The notes under the pieces: generated by a model
The model's input: the letters and a program-made list of their open reading frames with translations, nothing else
The model's database searches: none
Told to the model about the DNA's origin: nothing
Shown here: positions 1 to 9,400 of the stretch, one piece after another
How positions within the stretch are numbered: position 1 is the stretch's first letter
Layout of the letters: each line of letters begins with the position of its first letter
Program-made: the position numbers and the translations under genes
NCBI RefSeq assembly: GCF_021223605.1
Contig: NZ_CP075175.1
Coordinates: forward strand, 620,001-684,000
Source: Paenibacillus sp. 481
Lineage (GTDB): Bacteria > Bacillota > Bacilli > Paenibacillales > Paenibacillaceae
Length of the DNA stretch: 64,000 nt
Reading direction: 5' to 3'

Positions 1-1765
1 TAACTAACGTATAAAAATAAGCCTTTCTTCCGTCCTCCTTAGGCCGCAGCAGCCTACCTAAGCGCTGTGCTTCCTCCTGCCTTGATCCAAAGCTGCCAGA
101 CACTTGAACAGCTAACGTAGCATCAGGTAAATCTACCGCAAAATTAGCGACCTTGGAGACGACTAGAACTCGAACATCTCCCCGTTTAAAGGCTGCATAC
201 AGCTGCTGCCGCTCTTCTTGCGGTGTTTGGCCAGTGAGTAAGGGCGCCTGCAAGGCAGTAGCGATGTACTTCAGCTGATTAATATACGAACCGATTATGA
301 GCGTCGGTACGTCTTCGTGCCGGTCTAGCATTCGCTGGACCGCTTCTAGCTTACGTTCATTTTCACCAGCTAGCCGCGCTTTCTCGCGCTCACCCGCCTG
401 CATGTATTGCAACATCCGTTCCTCAGACATCGCCACCCGCATTTCGATACACTCAACCGCAGCGATCCAGCCAGCTTCTTCTAGCTGTCGCCAAGGCAAT
501 TCATACCGTTTAGGACCAATTAGTGAAAATACGTCGCGCTCACACCCATCCTCTCGCACGAGTGTGGCAGTTAACCCTAAACGGCGCGTCGCTTGTAAAT
601 CTGCTGTGGTCCGAAAGACGGGCGCTGGGAGTAAATGGACCTCATCATAAACGATCAAGCCCCAATCCCGCTCATGAAACAGGCGCATATGCTCAAGCTC
701 GCTGTCGGTCGTTTTGCGATGCGTCATCATTTGATAAGTTGAAATCGTCACCGGACGAACCGTCTTCGATTGACCTGTATATTCGCCAACTTGCTGCTCA
801 GACAAAGAAGTGCGCTTTATAATTTCTTGCTTCCACTGCTTCACCGAAGTCGTATTTGAGGTCAAAATAAGCGTTTCGCTCTGCAAACCTGCCATTGCGC
901 CAATACCGACGATCGTTTTGCCAGCACCACAAGGAAGCACGATAACCCCATCACCGCCAGCGCGTTCATCACTTCCGATAAATGCTTGTACAGCGGCCTC
1001 TTGATAGTCACGCATATGGAACGTAGGGCTCGATTCCGAAGCTGCATCACCAGCTTGCTGTCCATAATCAAGCACAAACGTTAACGCTTGTCCGTCATGA
1101 TAACCGACCTTATCGATGACAGGATATCCAGCGTGTGCTAGTGCACGCTTTAAACGGCCGCGATGCTTCGCCTGTATATGTACGCTGCCATTGTTCGGTT
1201 TGCCGCTAAACAAAGTGCCGACATCCCGATCCGTCAGCAAACGCTCTAAGGCGTTAACATCGCTTGCTTGCAACCGCAGCAGCTGTTCATCTTCATCTCC
1301 GTGCAGCACAAACAACCCGTAACGAGACATCCACATCGAAATTTCTTGTTTTGCTCGTGTTGGAACGGGCCATGATGCGTGCTCATCTAATACAGCTATC
1401 ACTTCCGCGGCGGCCATGCCGCTTGCCGCCGCATTCCAAAGCGTAAGCGGTGTCATGCGGAACGTGTGCAGCCCAGCAGGACTTTTCGCAAGCGTTGAAA
1501 AACGCTGCAATTGAGGTCGAATCGTCGAATAAGCAGCGCTTTGCTCGTGCACGACTATGGATAAGTCCTGTTGTACGATTAATGTGAACGAGCTCCGGTT
1601 AACTTGTTTAGTTGGTTTAGCTGCTTTATTTGATGGATTACCCTTTTTAAATACAGCGGATTGATCACTTTGATTCCGTTGATTCTGTTGTCCCTGTAGT
1701 TCCTGTAGTCCCTGTTTTTCCTGTTGATTCTGCTGTTGCGCTAGCTTCGCTTTATTCATGTTCAA
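1..1765 (-). CDS. XPB-type DEAD/DEAH DNA helicase, C-terminus cut by window edge
   Basis: About 588 codons are open on the minus strand and run off the left edge, so the C-terminus is missing. An ATP-binding loop is visible (LPCGAGKT, plus strand near 925-950), followed by a Walker B/DEVH box (YDEVHLLPA), a motif III-like GLTATLVREDG and a helicase C-terminal lobe ending with a motif VI-like QRLGRLLRPKEDGR before the edge. This order, with about 240 residues of N-terminal domain, matches bacterial XPB-like repair helicases (superfamily 2). The start is probably TTG at 1765: AAAGGGGG lies 9 bases upstream. An in-frame ATG at 1759 is the alternative but sits far from that site. The first 45 residues are rich in Gln/Lys and look disordered. 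A role in unwinding DNA during repair is inferred from the family. Confidence 0.85.
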   Translation of the reverse strand, partial: MNMNKAKLAQQQNQQEKQGLQELQGQQNQRNQSDQSAVFKKGNPSNKAAKPTKQVNRSSFTLIVQQDLSIVVHEQSAAYSTIRPQLQRFSTLAKSPAGLHTFRMTPLTLWNAAASGMAAAEVIAVLDEHASWPVPTRAKQEISMWMSRYGLFVLHGDEDEQLLRLQASDVNALERLLTDRDVGTLFSGKPNNGSVHIQAKHRGRLKRALAHAGYPVIDKVGYHDGQALTFVLDYGQQAGDAASESSPTFHMRDYQEAAVQAFIGSDERAGGDGVIVLPCGAGKTIVGIGAMAGLQSETLILTSNTTSVKQWKQEIIKRTSLSEQQVGEYTGQSKTVRPVTISTYQMMTHRKTTDSELEHMRLFHERDWGLIVYDEVHLLPAPVFRTTADLQATRRLGLTATLVREDGCERDVFSLIGPKRYELPWRQLEEAGWIAAVECIEMRVAMSEERMLQYMQAGEREKARLAGENERKLEAVQRMLDRHEDVPTLIIGSYINQLKYIATALQAPLLTGQTPQEERQQLYAAFKRGDVRVLVVSKVANFAVDLPDATLAVQVSGSFGSRQEEAQRLGRLLRPKEDGRKAYFYTLV

Positions 1766-1810
1766 CGTAACATGCCCCCTTTCTAGTTCATCAATCAAAC
1801 GCCCAAACGC

Positions 1811-1846
1811 AAAAAAGTTCATCCGGCAGTGAGACCGGATGAACTT
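1811..1846 (-). terminator. Rho-independent terminator of the CBS-domain gene
   Basis: A perfect 12-bp inverted repeat (1815-1826 with 1835-1846, 8-base loop) is followed on the minus strand by a run of six T. It lies just downstream of the CBS gene and upstream of the helicase start, so the helicase probably has its own transcription signal. Confidence 0.85.
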
Positions 1847-1864
1847 CCAGCGTTCCCCACACCG

Positions 1865-2290
1865 TTAATGCGTGTAAGGCGACTCCGAAATTTCGCTTAA
1901 CGCATCCCCTGCTTCGTTCACAAACGGACTACGTACGGCTAAATCTCCTAACGAAACAATACCGATCAGCTTGCCATTTTTTGCAACAGGGAGCCGACGC
2001 ACTTGCTTCTCTGCCATCAACTGTGCTGCCTCGTCCACCGAAAGATCGGGGTCGATCGTAATGACATCATGTGTCATCACATGTGTAATCTGTTCAGAAC
2101 CAGGATGCTTTTCGGCTATGCCTCGAACGACAAGATCGCGGTCAGTCACAACACCGATAAGCCGCTCACCATCCACCACCGGTATAAACCCCGTATCATA
2201 TTGCTTCATAAGTACAGCAGCTTCAAATACATTATCAAGTACAGTTAAAGTTGCGCACGAGGTTGTCATGACATCTTTTACATTAGCCAT
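1865..2290 (-). CDS. Two-CBS-domain protein
   Basis: This 141-residue protein consists of a tandem CBS pair (roughly residues 8-60 and 73-125). Characteristic stretches include VKDVMTTSCATLTV, GVVTDRDLVVRGIA, VMTHDVITIDPDLSVDEA and IGIVSLGDLAV. CBS pairs bind adenosine-type nucleotides and usually regulate a partner, but nothing here identifies the partner. There is no ACT domain, so it is not a canonical AcuB. The ATG start has GGAGGG 7-8 bases upstream. It resembles Bacillus YhcV/YrpB-type stand-alone CBS proteins and is probably cytoplasmic. It is 33 bp downstream of the M20 amidohydrolase on the same strand, so co-transcription is possible. Confidence 0.85.
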   Translation of the reverse strand: MANVKDVMTTSCATLTVLDNVFEAAVLMKQYDTGFIPVVDGERLIGVVTDRDLVVRGIAEKHPGSEQITHVMTHDVITIDPDLSVDEAAQLMAEKQVRRLPVAKNGKLIGIVSLGDLAVRSPFVNEAGDALSEISESPYTH

Positions 2291-2323
2291 TCGTTACCCT
2301 CCTATCCAAGGATAGGGTGTCCC

Positions 2324-3514
2324 TTAACAATCACTTTCATGCAATCGATCAAGTGCTAGCCCTATAAGCAACTCTGCTGCCGTTATCATCGCAGATTCAA
2401 CAAAATCAAATTTCGGATGGTGATGCGGATATTTCGCATCCTCCTCATTGCCAGCGCCAACGAAAACAAAGCAGCCAGGTACACGCTCCAAATAATAAGC
2501 AAAATCTTCCGCAGGCATAATCATTTCCGCCTCTTGCACGTGATCGCTGCCGATCGCTGCACTAGCAACCTGTACACATCTCGCCGCCTCAACAGCATCA
2601 TTAACTAATGTAGGGTAACCGATGCGGTACTCGATTTCATAAGTCGCCTCATACATTGCACATGTGTGCTCTAGCACGCTTTCGATTCGGCTCCGCAGCA
2701 ACGTCCGTGTCTCTGCATCAAATGAACGCACCGTCCCTCTTATGATCGCTTTGTCTGCAATCACATTTTGGGTCGTACCTGCCTGCAAAGCTCCGACCGA
2801 CACGACCGCAGGCTTTAGCGGCGACACATTGCGGCTGACGATCGTTTGCAATTGCTGAACGAATGCCGCCCCGACGATGACCGCGTCAATACACGCATGA
2901 GGCATTCCCCCGTGCCCGCCTTTACCGTGGATTTGAATAAAGAAATCGTCCACTGACGCCATCATCGCTCCAGCGCGAACAGCGATATGACCTGCTTGGA
3001 TCGGCGTCCATAAGTGTACACCGTAAATCGCGTCAACACCTTCAATAGCCCCGTCACGAATCATCGCTTGAGCTCCACCAGGGCTTACTTCTTCTGCTGG
3101 CTGGAACAACAGCCTAATTTCTCCTGCCCATTGTTCCTGATGGGCAGCTAATACTTGTGCGACAGTTAGCAACGTCGCCGTATGACCATCATGACCACAC
3201 GCGTGCATCACTCCAGGCACCGTAGAACGATATTCACACGTCTTCTCGTCTTGAATTGACAGCGCATCCATATCTGCGCGCAGCGCGACGACAGGTCCGT
3301 TGCCATTAGACAATTTGCCAATAACACCGTGCCCGCCTACATTTCTTGTCACGTCCCAGCCTGCTGCCTCTAGCTTATCGGCAACGAATTGCGCCGTACG
3401 CTGCTCTTCATAAGAACGCTCAGGATTCATATGTAGATGTCGGCGCCACGCCACTGTCTCCGTAAATTGTTCCTGCAACGCATCTTTCACCCATTGTGCC
3501 ATAACCTCCGTCAC
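2324..3514 (-). CDS. M20-family amidohydrolase (N-acyl-amino-acid / hippurate hydrolase type)
   Basis: The 396-residue enzyme belongs to the M20D peptidase group, which cleaves N-acylated amino acids and related amides using a metal pair. Metal-ligand motifs are clear: ALRADMDALSIQD, GVMHACGHDGHTA (the Cys-Gly-His-Asp-Gly-His site), LLFQPAEE and the late HHHPKFD. The dimerisation-domain stretch GKGGHGGMPH is also typical. Length matches the family. GTG at 3514 is the preferred start, with GGAGG 7 bases upstream; the in-frame ATG at 3502 would sit only 2 bases after another GGAGG. The substrate cannot be decided from sequence. No signal peptide is visible, so it is cytoplasmic. Confidence 0.9.
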   Translation of the reverse strand: MTEVMAQWVKDALQEQFTETVAWRRHLHMNPERSYEEQRTAQFVADKLEAAGWDVTRNVGGHGVIGKLSNGNGPVVALRADMDALSIQDEKTCEYRSTVPGVMHACGHDGHTATLLTVAQVLAAHQEQWAGEIRLLFQPAEEVSPGGAQAMIRDGAIEGVDAIYGVHLWTPIQAGHIAVRAGAMMASVDDFFIQIHGKGGHGGMPHACIDAVIVGAAFVQQLQTIVSRNVSPLKPAVVSVGALQAGTTQNVIADKAIIRGTVRSFDAETRTLLRSRIESVLEHTCAMYEATYEIEYRIGYPTLVNDAVEAARCVQVASAAIGSDHVQEAEMIMPAEDFAYYLERVPGCFVFVGAGNEEDAKYPHHHPKFDFVESAMITAAELLIGLALDRLHESDC

Positions 3515-3680
3515 ACCCTCTCCTCCAGTAGCAACCAGTTAGCAACGACAATTGATCCAGCTTTTTCTACGTCTATTGTATCATAAACCTGATGAAACAA
3601 GCGCTGGACGATGTTAATATCGTTGTCACAAAACGTTCATAACCTAGCACTTTAACTGTTGTCTGTCGTAAGACGATATC

Positions 3681-3709
3681 TTGCACATGAGTTGGAAACA
3701 TACTATCAT
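3681..3709 (+). promoter_or_regulatory. Sigma-A-type promoter for yugN and the FtsW/RodA gene
   Basis: TTGCAC (3681-3686) and TATCAT (3704-3709) are separated by 17 bp, about 45 bp upstream of the yugN start. It is the only evident promoter before the two plus-strand genes. Confidence 0.5.
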
Positions 3710-3756
3710 GAAAAAGAGTGTATAGAAGGAAAGATTGTGAAGGAGGAAACTATCGC

Positions 3757-4104
3757 ATGATTATCGAAAACTCCGGCTTAGTCGGACTTGAATCCGATTT
3801 GGCCCATCTCGACGAAGTAGCAGAAGCGATCGGATTTGTTCGCTGGCAATGGGAATATTACCGTGCTACATATGATCTCAAATTTGAAGACAAACAAAAT
3901 AATGAGGAATATTTTTTGCGCATCAACACTCGTGTCAGAGAAGGCAAGCTAGAGAAGCCTGATACGATTCTTGCAATCGAGGCCGTATATATGGGTCGCG
4001 CAACGTTCCCACACGGTTTGGATTATGAGACACCAATTCCGCAATCTTTCTTGAACAGTGCTAATCAGAAGTTGCAAGAATTAAAGAAAGCTTTAAGCGA
4101 GTAG
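3757..4104 (+). CDS. yugN: YugN-like family protein
   Basis: This 115-residue cytoplasmic protein matches the YugN-like family of Bacillales, whose biochemical function is unknown. Family-like stretches include MIIENSGLVGLESDL, GFVRWQWEYYRATYD, YFLRINTRV and the C-terminal PIPQSFLN. The start is ATG at 3757 because GAAGGAGG lies 8 bases upstream; an ATG 39 bases earlier has no ribosome binding site. It has no membrane segment or signal peptide. The next gene, an FtsW/RodA-type protein, begins 9 bp after its stop, so the two are almost certainly co-transcribed. Confidence 0.8.
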   Translation: MIIENSGLVGLESDLAHLDEVAEAIGFVRWQWEYYRATYDLKFEDKQNNEEYFLRINTRVREGKLEKPDTILAIEAVYMGRATFPHGLDYETPIPQSFLNSANQKLQELKKALSE

Positions 4105-4113
4105 GCGTTCTCT

Positions 4114-5367
4114 TTGAACAGAACGAGTTATAAACCCATGAAACGAGAGAAACCTTCCCCTTCTGTCAACAAAGGCACACCGGATTTCTTGCTGCTAGTG
4201 CTCACGTTGCTTCTTACGGGATTCGGTGTCGTCATGGTGTTCAGTGCGAGTTCCAGTCTAACTGCCGTTTCTGAAAAATTCAACTATGATGCACTCTACT
4301 TTATGAAGAGACAGTTAATGTGGGCTGGAATTGGATTTGTTGCCCTTTTATTGGCAATGAACATTCGATACACTGCGTATAAGAAATTGTATATTCCGTT
4401 ATTTATCGTTACATTACTACTGCTTGTGCTTGTATTGTTTAGAGGACCCATTAATGGTGCACGCAGTTGGTTCATGATTGGCTCATTAGGTATTCAGCCA
4501 GCAGAATTAGCCAAGATTGCAATCGTGCTCTACTTGTCTGCCTTAATTACTAAGAAGGGCGAGAAGTTCCGCGATTTCAAAAAAGGACTCTTTCCGGTCA
4601 TGATTATCGTCGGTTTCGTTGTCGGGCTCATTATGTTGCAGCCTGATTTTGGTTCCGCCATGATCTTGACCATGTGTGCAGGCATAATCGTTATCGCTGG
4701 CGGGGCCAACTTAAAGCACATCTTGAACTGCATGCTTGTCGGCATTATCGGGGTGCTCGTTGTGCTTGGCTTGAGAATGTTAATCCTTCCAGGAGACCTT
4801 TCAGACGGCTACCAATTTGCACGTATTCAATCTTGGTTGGACCCGATGCATGATCCGAGCAATACGAGCTACAATCTAGTAGAATCATTAAAAGCAATCG
4901 CGCATGGCGGCTGGACAGGCGCAGGCTTCGGTCAAAGTATCCAAAAGCTGTTCTACTTGCCGTATCCTTACACCGACTTTATATTCGCTATTATCGCTGA
5001 AGAGCTTGGCCTTATTTGGACAACGCTGTTTTTGCTTATTTATTTAGCATTTATATGGCGCGGACTTATTATCGCACTACGCTGCCCTGACATTTACGGC
5101 ACGCTAGTCGGTGTCGGTATCGTTGGCATCATCGCGGTACAAGCTTTTATTAACATCGGTGGTGTAACACGAACGATTCCGATTACAGGCGTAACGCTGC
5201 CGCTTATAAGCTATGGCGGTTCATCGCTATTAATCACGATGGGAAGCATCGGCATTTTACTTAGTATTTCGCGCGAATACAATCGTGTGCATACGACAAA
5301 AGAAAAAGTCGTTTCCCGCAAAACCGTTAATAGTAAAAAAGACTACCGGCCAATACGGCCTGTGTAG
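4114..5367 (+). CDS. SEDS-family FtsW/RodA/SpoVE peptidoglycan glycosyltransferase
   Basis: This 417-residue integral membrane protein belongs to the SEDS family, which polymerises lipid II into glycan strands together with a class B PBP. About ten hydrophobic segments are visible from residue 25 onward. Family signatures include VVMVFSASSS at the end of TM1, NGARSWFMIGSLGIQPAELAK, LMLQPDFGSAMIL-type loop residues, AIAHGGWTGAGFGQS, FIFAIIAEELG, and the C-terminal TGVTLPLISYGGSS. The TTG at 4114 has no strong ribosome binding site; ATG at 4138 is an alternative. It follows yugN by 9 bp. FtsW (division) is more likely than SpoVE or RodA, but the three are hard to separate by eye and no class B PBP gene is adjacent. 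Confidence 0.85.
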   Translation: MNRTSYKPMKREKPSPSVNKGTPDFLLLVLTLLLTGFGVVMVFSASSSLTAVSEKFNYDALYFMKRQLMWAGIGFVALLLAMNIRYTAYKKLYIPLFIVTLLLLVLVLFRGPINGARSWFMIGSLGIQPAELAKIAIVLYLSALITKKGEKFRDFKKGLFPVMIIVGFVVGLIMLQPDFGSAMILTMCAGIIVIAGGANLKHILNCMLVGIIGVLVVLGLRMLILPGDLSDGYQFARIQSWLDPMHDPSNTSYNLVESLKAIAHGGWTGAGFGQSIQKLFYLPYPYTDFIFAIIAEELGLIWTTLFLLIYLAFIWRGLIIALRCPDIYGTLVGVGIVGIIAVQAFINIGGVTRTIPITGVTLPLISYGGSSLLITMGSIGILLSISREYNRVHTTKEKVVSRKTVNSKKDYRPIRPV

Positions 5368-5380
5368 TCTTTTTCTTTAT
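5335..5380 (+). terminator. Terminator overlapping the end of the FtsW-type gene
   Basis: AAAAAGACTAC and GTAGTCTTTTT form an 11-bp inverted repeat around the last codons and the TAG stop, followed by further T residues. The hairpin overlaps the coding end. Confidence 0.7.
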
Positions 5381-5420
5381 TACGCATGAGATTCGTCTAC
5401 CTTATTTCCAGCTACCGGGC

Positions 5421-5807
5421 TTATTTCGCGCGCAGCATATCTTCCATATCTTCATCCTTGAACGCAACGCCCTCGACCTTCACATTAACTTCAACCACAC
5501 TAAGTCCAGTCATGTTCTGAATCGATTCACGCACGTTAAGTTGCAATTGACGGCATACCTCCTGAATCGGCATTCCGTACATGACAATGACGCGTAAATC
5601 GACAGCCGCTTCCACTTGACCGACTTCCACGGACACGCCCATTTGCGCGTTTTTACCGCTTAGACGCTTCGCCCAACCTTCAGATAACCCCCCAGACATT
5701 GCTGCGATTCCCGGTGTTTCCAAAGCGGCTAACCCGGCAATTGTCGCGACAACATCGTCCGAAATACGGATGTTTCCTTCTTGCGTAATGAGTTGCTCTT
5801 CTGTCAT
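5421..5807 (-). CDS. Asp23/Gls24-family protein
   Basis: This 128-residue protein has the Asp23/Gls24 fold, seen in GNIRISDDVVATIAGLAALETPGI near residues 12-35 and the later VDLRVIVMYGMPIQEVCRQLQLNVRE. In Firmicutes, family members include alkaline-shock and envelope-stress proteins and essential small proteins of the YqhY/YloU type. The precise role here is unknown. The ATG at 5807 is spaced 6 bases from AAGGAGG, whereas the ATG at 5813 abuts it, so 5807 is chosen. There is no transmembrane segment. The gene converges on the FtsW-type gene, with the shared intergenic space holding that gene's terminator. Confidence 0.85.
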   Translation of the reverse strand: MTEEQLITQEGNIRISDDVVATIAGLAALETPGIAAMSGGLSEGWAKRLSGKNAQMGVSVEVGQVEAAVDLRVIVMYGMPIQEVCRQLQLNVRESIQNMTGLSVVEVNVKVEGVAFKDEDMEDMLRAK

Positions 5808-5886
5808 CGTCATCCTCCTTTCTCTCTACCTATATTGTATCTCCCCGCAAGCATGAAAGCAAACAACACCACCAACTGCTCCCCCT

Positions 5887-5921
5887 TAAAAAAAGACCTC
5901 CCGCTATTATAACGAGAGATC
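5887..5921 (-). terminator. Terminator downstream of the STAS-like gene
   Basis: On the minus strand a 9-bp stem (5895-5903 with 5913-5921, two G-U pairs, 9-base loop) precedes a T run, 20 bp past the stop codon of the small STAS-like gene. Confidence 0.7.
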
Positions 5922-5941
5922 ATTTCATCCAAATTATGTAA

Positions 5942-6301
5942 TTAAACCGAATCCAAATAACGATCCGCTTCTTCGATGCTTTGAGACACATCATAGGCTA
6001 CGCCAAGTTCTTTAATAAGGCGGGATAATTGCCGTCTCGTAGGCTCAGATCTGACGATCATCGCAGATCCGATAATGTTTTTACGTGCCATATATTCACG
6101 AAGTGGCGCTAAGTACTCATTTACTTCTGCCGGAGCAGGTTGTGCATTTGCCATATCAATACAGAACGTATAACCGTCCTTAGCTTTATCAACGCAACTA
6201 CGAACGGCTTGGTCGTACACAATGGCTTCTTCCATCGTCATCATGCCTTCCAGCTTGACGTAAAGGCGGTTTTTTTCCACATTTAAATCTACATTATACA
6301 T
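5942..6301 (-). CDS. Small SpoIIAA/STAS-like protein of unknown role
   Basis: The 119-residue soluble protein has an alternating strand/helix pattern and the opening VDLNVEKNRLYVKLEGMMT, then FCIDMANAQPAPAEV and IIGSAMIVRS. These recall the STAS / SpoIIAA-like fold, in which a strand-rich core presents a phosphorylatable Ser. No convincing conserved Ser motif of true anti-anti-sigma factors is visible, so regulatory function is only inferred. The ATG start has AAGGAGG about 10 bases upstream. It lies 167 bp downstream of the NRPS gene on the same strand and ahead of a terminator, so it could be the last gene of the NRPS transcript. Confidence 0.55.
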   Translation of the reverse strand: MYNVDLNVEKNRLYVKLEGMMTMEEAIVYDQAVRSCVDKAKDGYTFCIDMANAQPAPAEVNEYLAPLREYMARKNIIGSAMIVRSEPTRRQLSRLIKELGVAYDVSQSIEEADRYLDSV

Positions 6302-6468
6302 CGAAACAGTTCCTCCTTAAAAAATGTTAAATTATTCGTACAATATCAATTATACTGATTTGAGTTATAAAATGTTGTGTACATTCATATAAATACTTGC
6401 CTACACGCTTCCCTTCCGTAATCAAACAGATGCCGCGTTTGAAAAAAGTTACTTTGACGATAGAAGAA

Positions 6469-9400
6469 TTACTTTATTTTAATAAATCCGACTTCCACAC
6501 AATGCGCGATCATAGTTGAAAAATGCTGTCCATTAGGTATTATCCATTGAAAATCAAGCTTCTTAAGCACATTTGTCGTTCGTTCCGCGGCATGAACAAA
6601 CTGAGTCTGTACCTCATTTTCATTCATCCAACCGCTATGGAGCATCACGTTCTCAACCGCCTCGCGTAATTCATCCTGATCGTATTGTGCAAATAAGCGA
6701 TTCATAAACAATTTCAGTGAAAGGGATTCTAATTGAAACTCATGGTGCTGCACGAGCATATCCGAAATGTTGACCGCGTTCGGATTATAAATATGGAACG
6801 TTTCATTGTACATCGCCGGTCGGTCGAACAAAGTGACAATAGCACGGCTTACTTGGTCAACAAAAGACAGATCTGTATACTGACCTTCATCCGGCACACT
6901 CCCTAATTGAATGAACGACCGCAATCTATTATAAAAGGCGTTTTCTCCGATATTTTCTTGAAACTTACCGCTCATTGAATGAAACACAATGTTGCCCACA
7001 CGATAAATGTTTGTGTTCAACCCTTCTGCTCTAGCCGCTACTACTAGTCGCTCAGCCTCAAACTTAGTCTGTACGTAGTAATTATCGTATCGCTGACCCA
7101 TATCCAAATCGTCCTCGGTGAACAAAGCCGCCGTCTGACCTTCAATCGTCCCCATGCCGAGCGACATCGTCGACACATGGTGGAATGATTTGTGACGCTT
7201 CGCTGCCGCTAATTGCAGCAAATGCTCCGTCGCTGTCACATTGTTCAGCACGAACTCGGAATAGTGTCCATAATGCTTGACATTAGCTGCCGCATGGATA
7301 ATCGCATCGATAGCCTGTGCAAGGTAATCATAATCATGATCATGAAGGCCAAGCCTATGTTCAGACAAATTACCAGCCAGCACTTGAATACGCGAAGCAT
7401 AATTAGTAAACCACTGCGCTCCAAAATAGAAGTCGAGCTTGTCCATTAAGCGCAGTCGTGCATGTTCTGACGTATCCCCACGAATGATTACCGTAACCTC
7501 ATTGTCCGTATAAGTAAGCAAATCATGTAACAAGTACGCGCCTAAATATCCTGTCGCGCCGGTCAGTAGCACATTTCCATTATTCACACGTGCTGATAAA
7601 TCAAGCGCTGCAAAGTGCACATTATTCGCTGTATAAGCATCGCGCTGATGATTTACAAAGAACTCCGCTTCAGCTGACATTCCGTCTTGCTGCGAAGATA
7701 CGATACGCTCCAACTTTTCTTTCATATGATTCGGGCGGAACTTCATATGCTGTGTAAGTTGACGAATGGTTGGATACGCGAATACATCGCTCACATCAAC
7801 TTCGAACTCTCGCTTAAGCTGTGCAACGAGCGCGATAGCCTTCAAAGAATGGCCGCCTAGCTCAAAGAAGTTATCTTCAACCCCAACGGTACTTATACGA
7901 AGTAGCTCCTGCCACACATTCACCAGCTTCTGCTCCAGATCGTTCGCAGGCGCGATATAATTGTCCGTTGGCCACTCCTGTCTTACAGGTGCAGGAAGCT
8001 TCGTTCGATCCATCTTGCCATTCGTCGTGAGCGGCATTTGCTCCAAAAAGGCATAATACGTCGGTATCATGTAATCTGGCAACCGTTGCAATAAGAACTG
8101 CCTGATGTCTGCCGCTGTCATTTCACCTTCAGCAACAATATAAGCACTTAACGCTTTTTGCCCAGATGCCTCTTCTATATCCACCACAAGTATTTCTTTG
8201 ACGCGTTCATGCGTTCGAATTTGCGCTTCAATCTCACCCAGTTCCATCCGGTAACCACGAATTTTGACCTGATGGTCTTTGCGTCCAAGAAATTGGATGT
8301 TACCGTCAGGCAGCCAACGCACGAGGTCGCCTGTTTTGTACAATTTTTGTCCAGCTTTAAAAGGGTTATCGATAAACTTCTGATCAGTCAAGTCAGGCTG
8401 ATTCAAATATCCGCGTGCGACTCCGTCGCCACCGACCCACAACTCACCAGCTAGGCCAATCGGCAACAGCTTTCCATAACGATCGACAACGTAAGCCGTC
8501 GAATTGGCGATCGGTACTCCAATCGGTATAGAACCTTCGCACTCCTGCGTTATTTCATAACAGGTTGAGAAAGTCGTGTTCTCCGTTGGACCGTAGCCGT
8601 TCACGATTGAAATCGGCGCACATTGATCCAGCACACGGTAAATATGTTTAGGTGATAGAACATCCCCTCCAACAAGAAGCGTACGTATCGGTGCAAATAT
8701 GCTCGCATCTTTCTCCACCAGCTGTGTAAAAAGTGGTGAAGTTAACCACATCATCGTAATACGATGATGCTTAATGGCTTTTCCCAACTGCTCAGCATCC
8801 AAAATAGTTTGTTGAGCTACAATCACAAGAGTTAATCCATTTAAGAGCGCTCCCCAAATTTCAAACGTCGATGCATCAAATACAAGCGAGCCCGTTTGTA
8901 ACATGCAGTCATCTTCGTGAAACGTCACAAAATTCGTATTTTGCACGAGTCGAACGACGTTGCGATGTGTGACCATAACGCCTTTGGGTTTACCTGTTGA
9001 ACCCGACGTGTACATCAAGTAAATAAGATTGTCGGGATGTTCATGTTGACTAATTAAGTTATGTATCGGTTGATCGGGCATCATAGTTGAGTGAAATATA
9101 ATGCGCGTTACGTGCTCCGGCAATTTTTCAATCAATTGGACGTTAGTTAGCACGATACTAGCTCCGCTATCCTCAATTAAGTACTGAATCCGCTCCTGTG
9201 GATAGCTCGGATCAATCGGTAAATAGGCGCCACCCGCCTTCATGATAGCCAGTACACCGACAATCATATCTGCTGTCCGCTCAGTAAACAGACCTACCGC
9301 TTGATCACGAGTAACGCCCTGCGTACGCAAGTAGTGCGCTAATTGATTCGCTTCCGCATTAAGCTCTCCATACGTTAGCTCACGTTCCGGAGCTTTGATC

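Noticed and set aside
297-1446. Several 60-117 codon plus-strand frames in the first 1.5 kb
   Set aside because: They are shadows of the minus-strand XPB helicase, which shows continuous helicase motifs to the left edge.
1865-2290. AcuB identity for the CBS protein
   Set aside because: It has two CBS domains but no ACT domain, and it is 33 kb from acuA-acuC.
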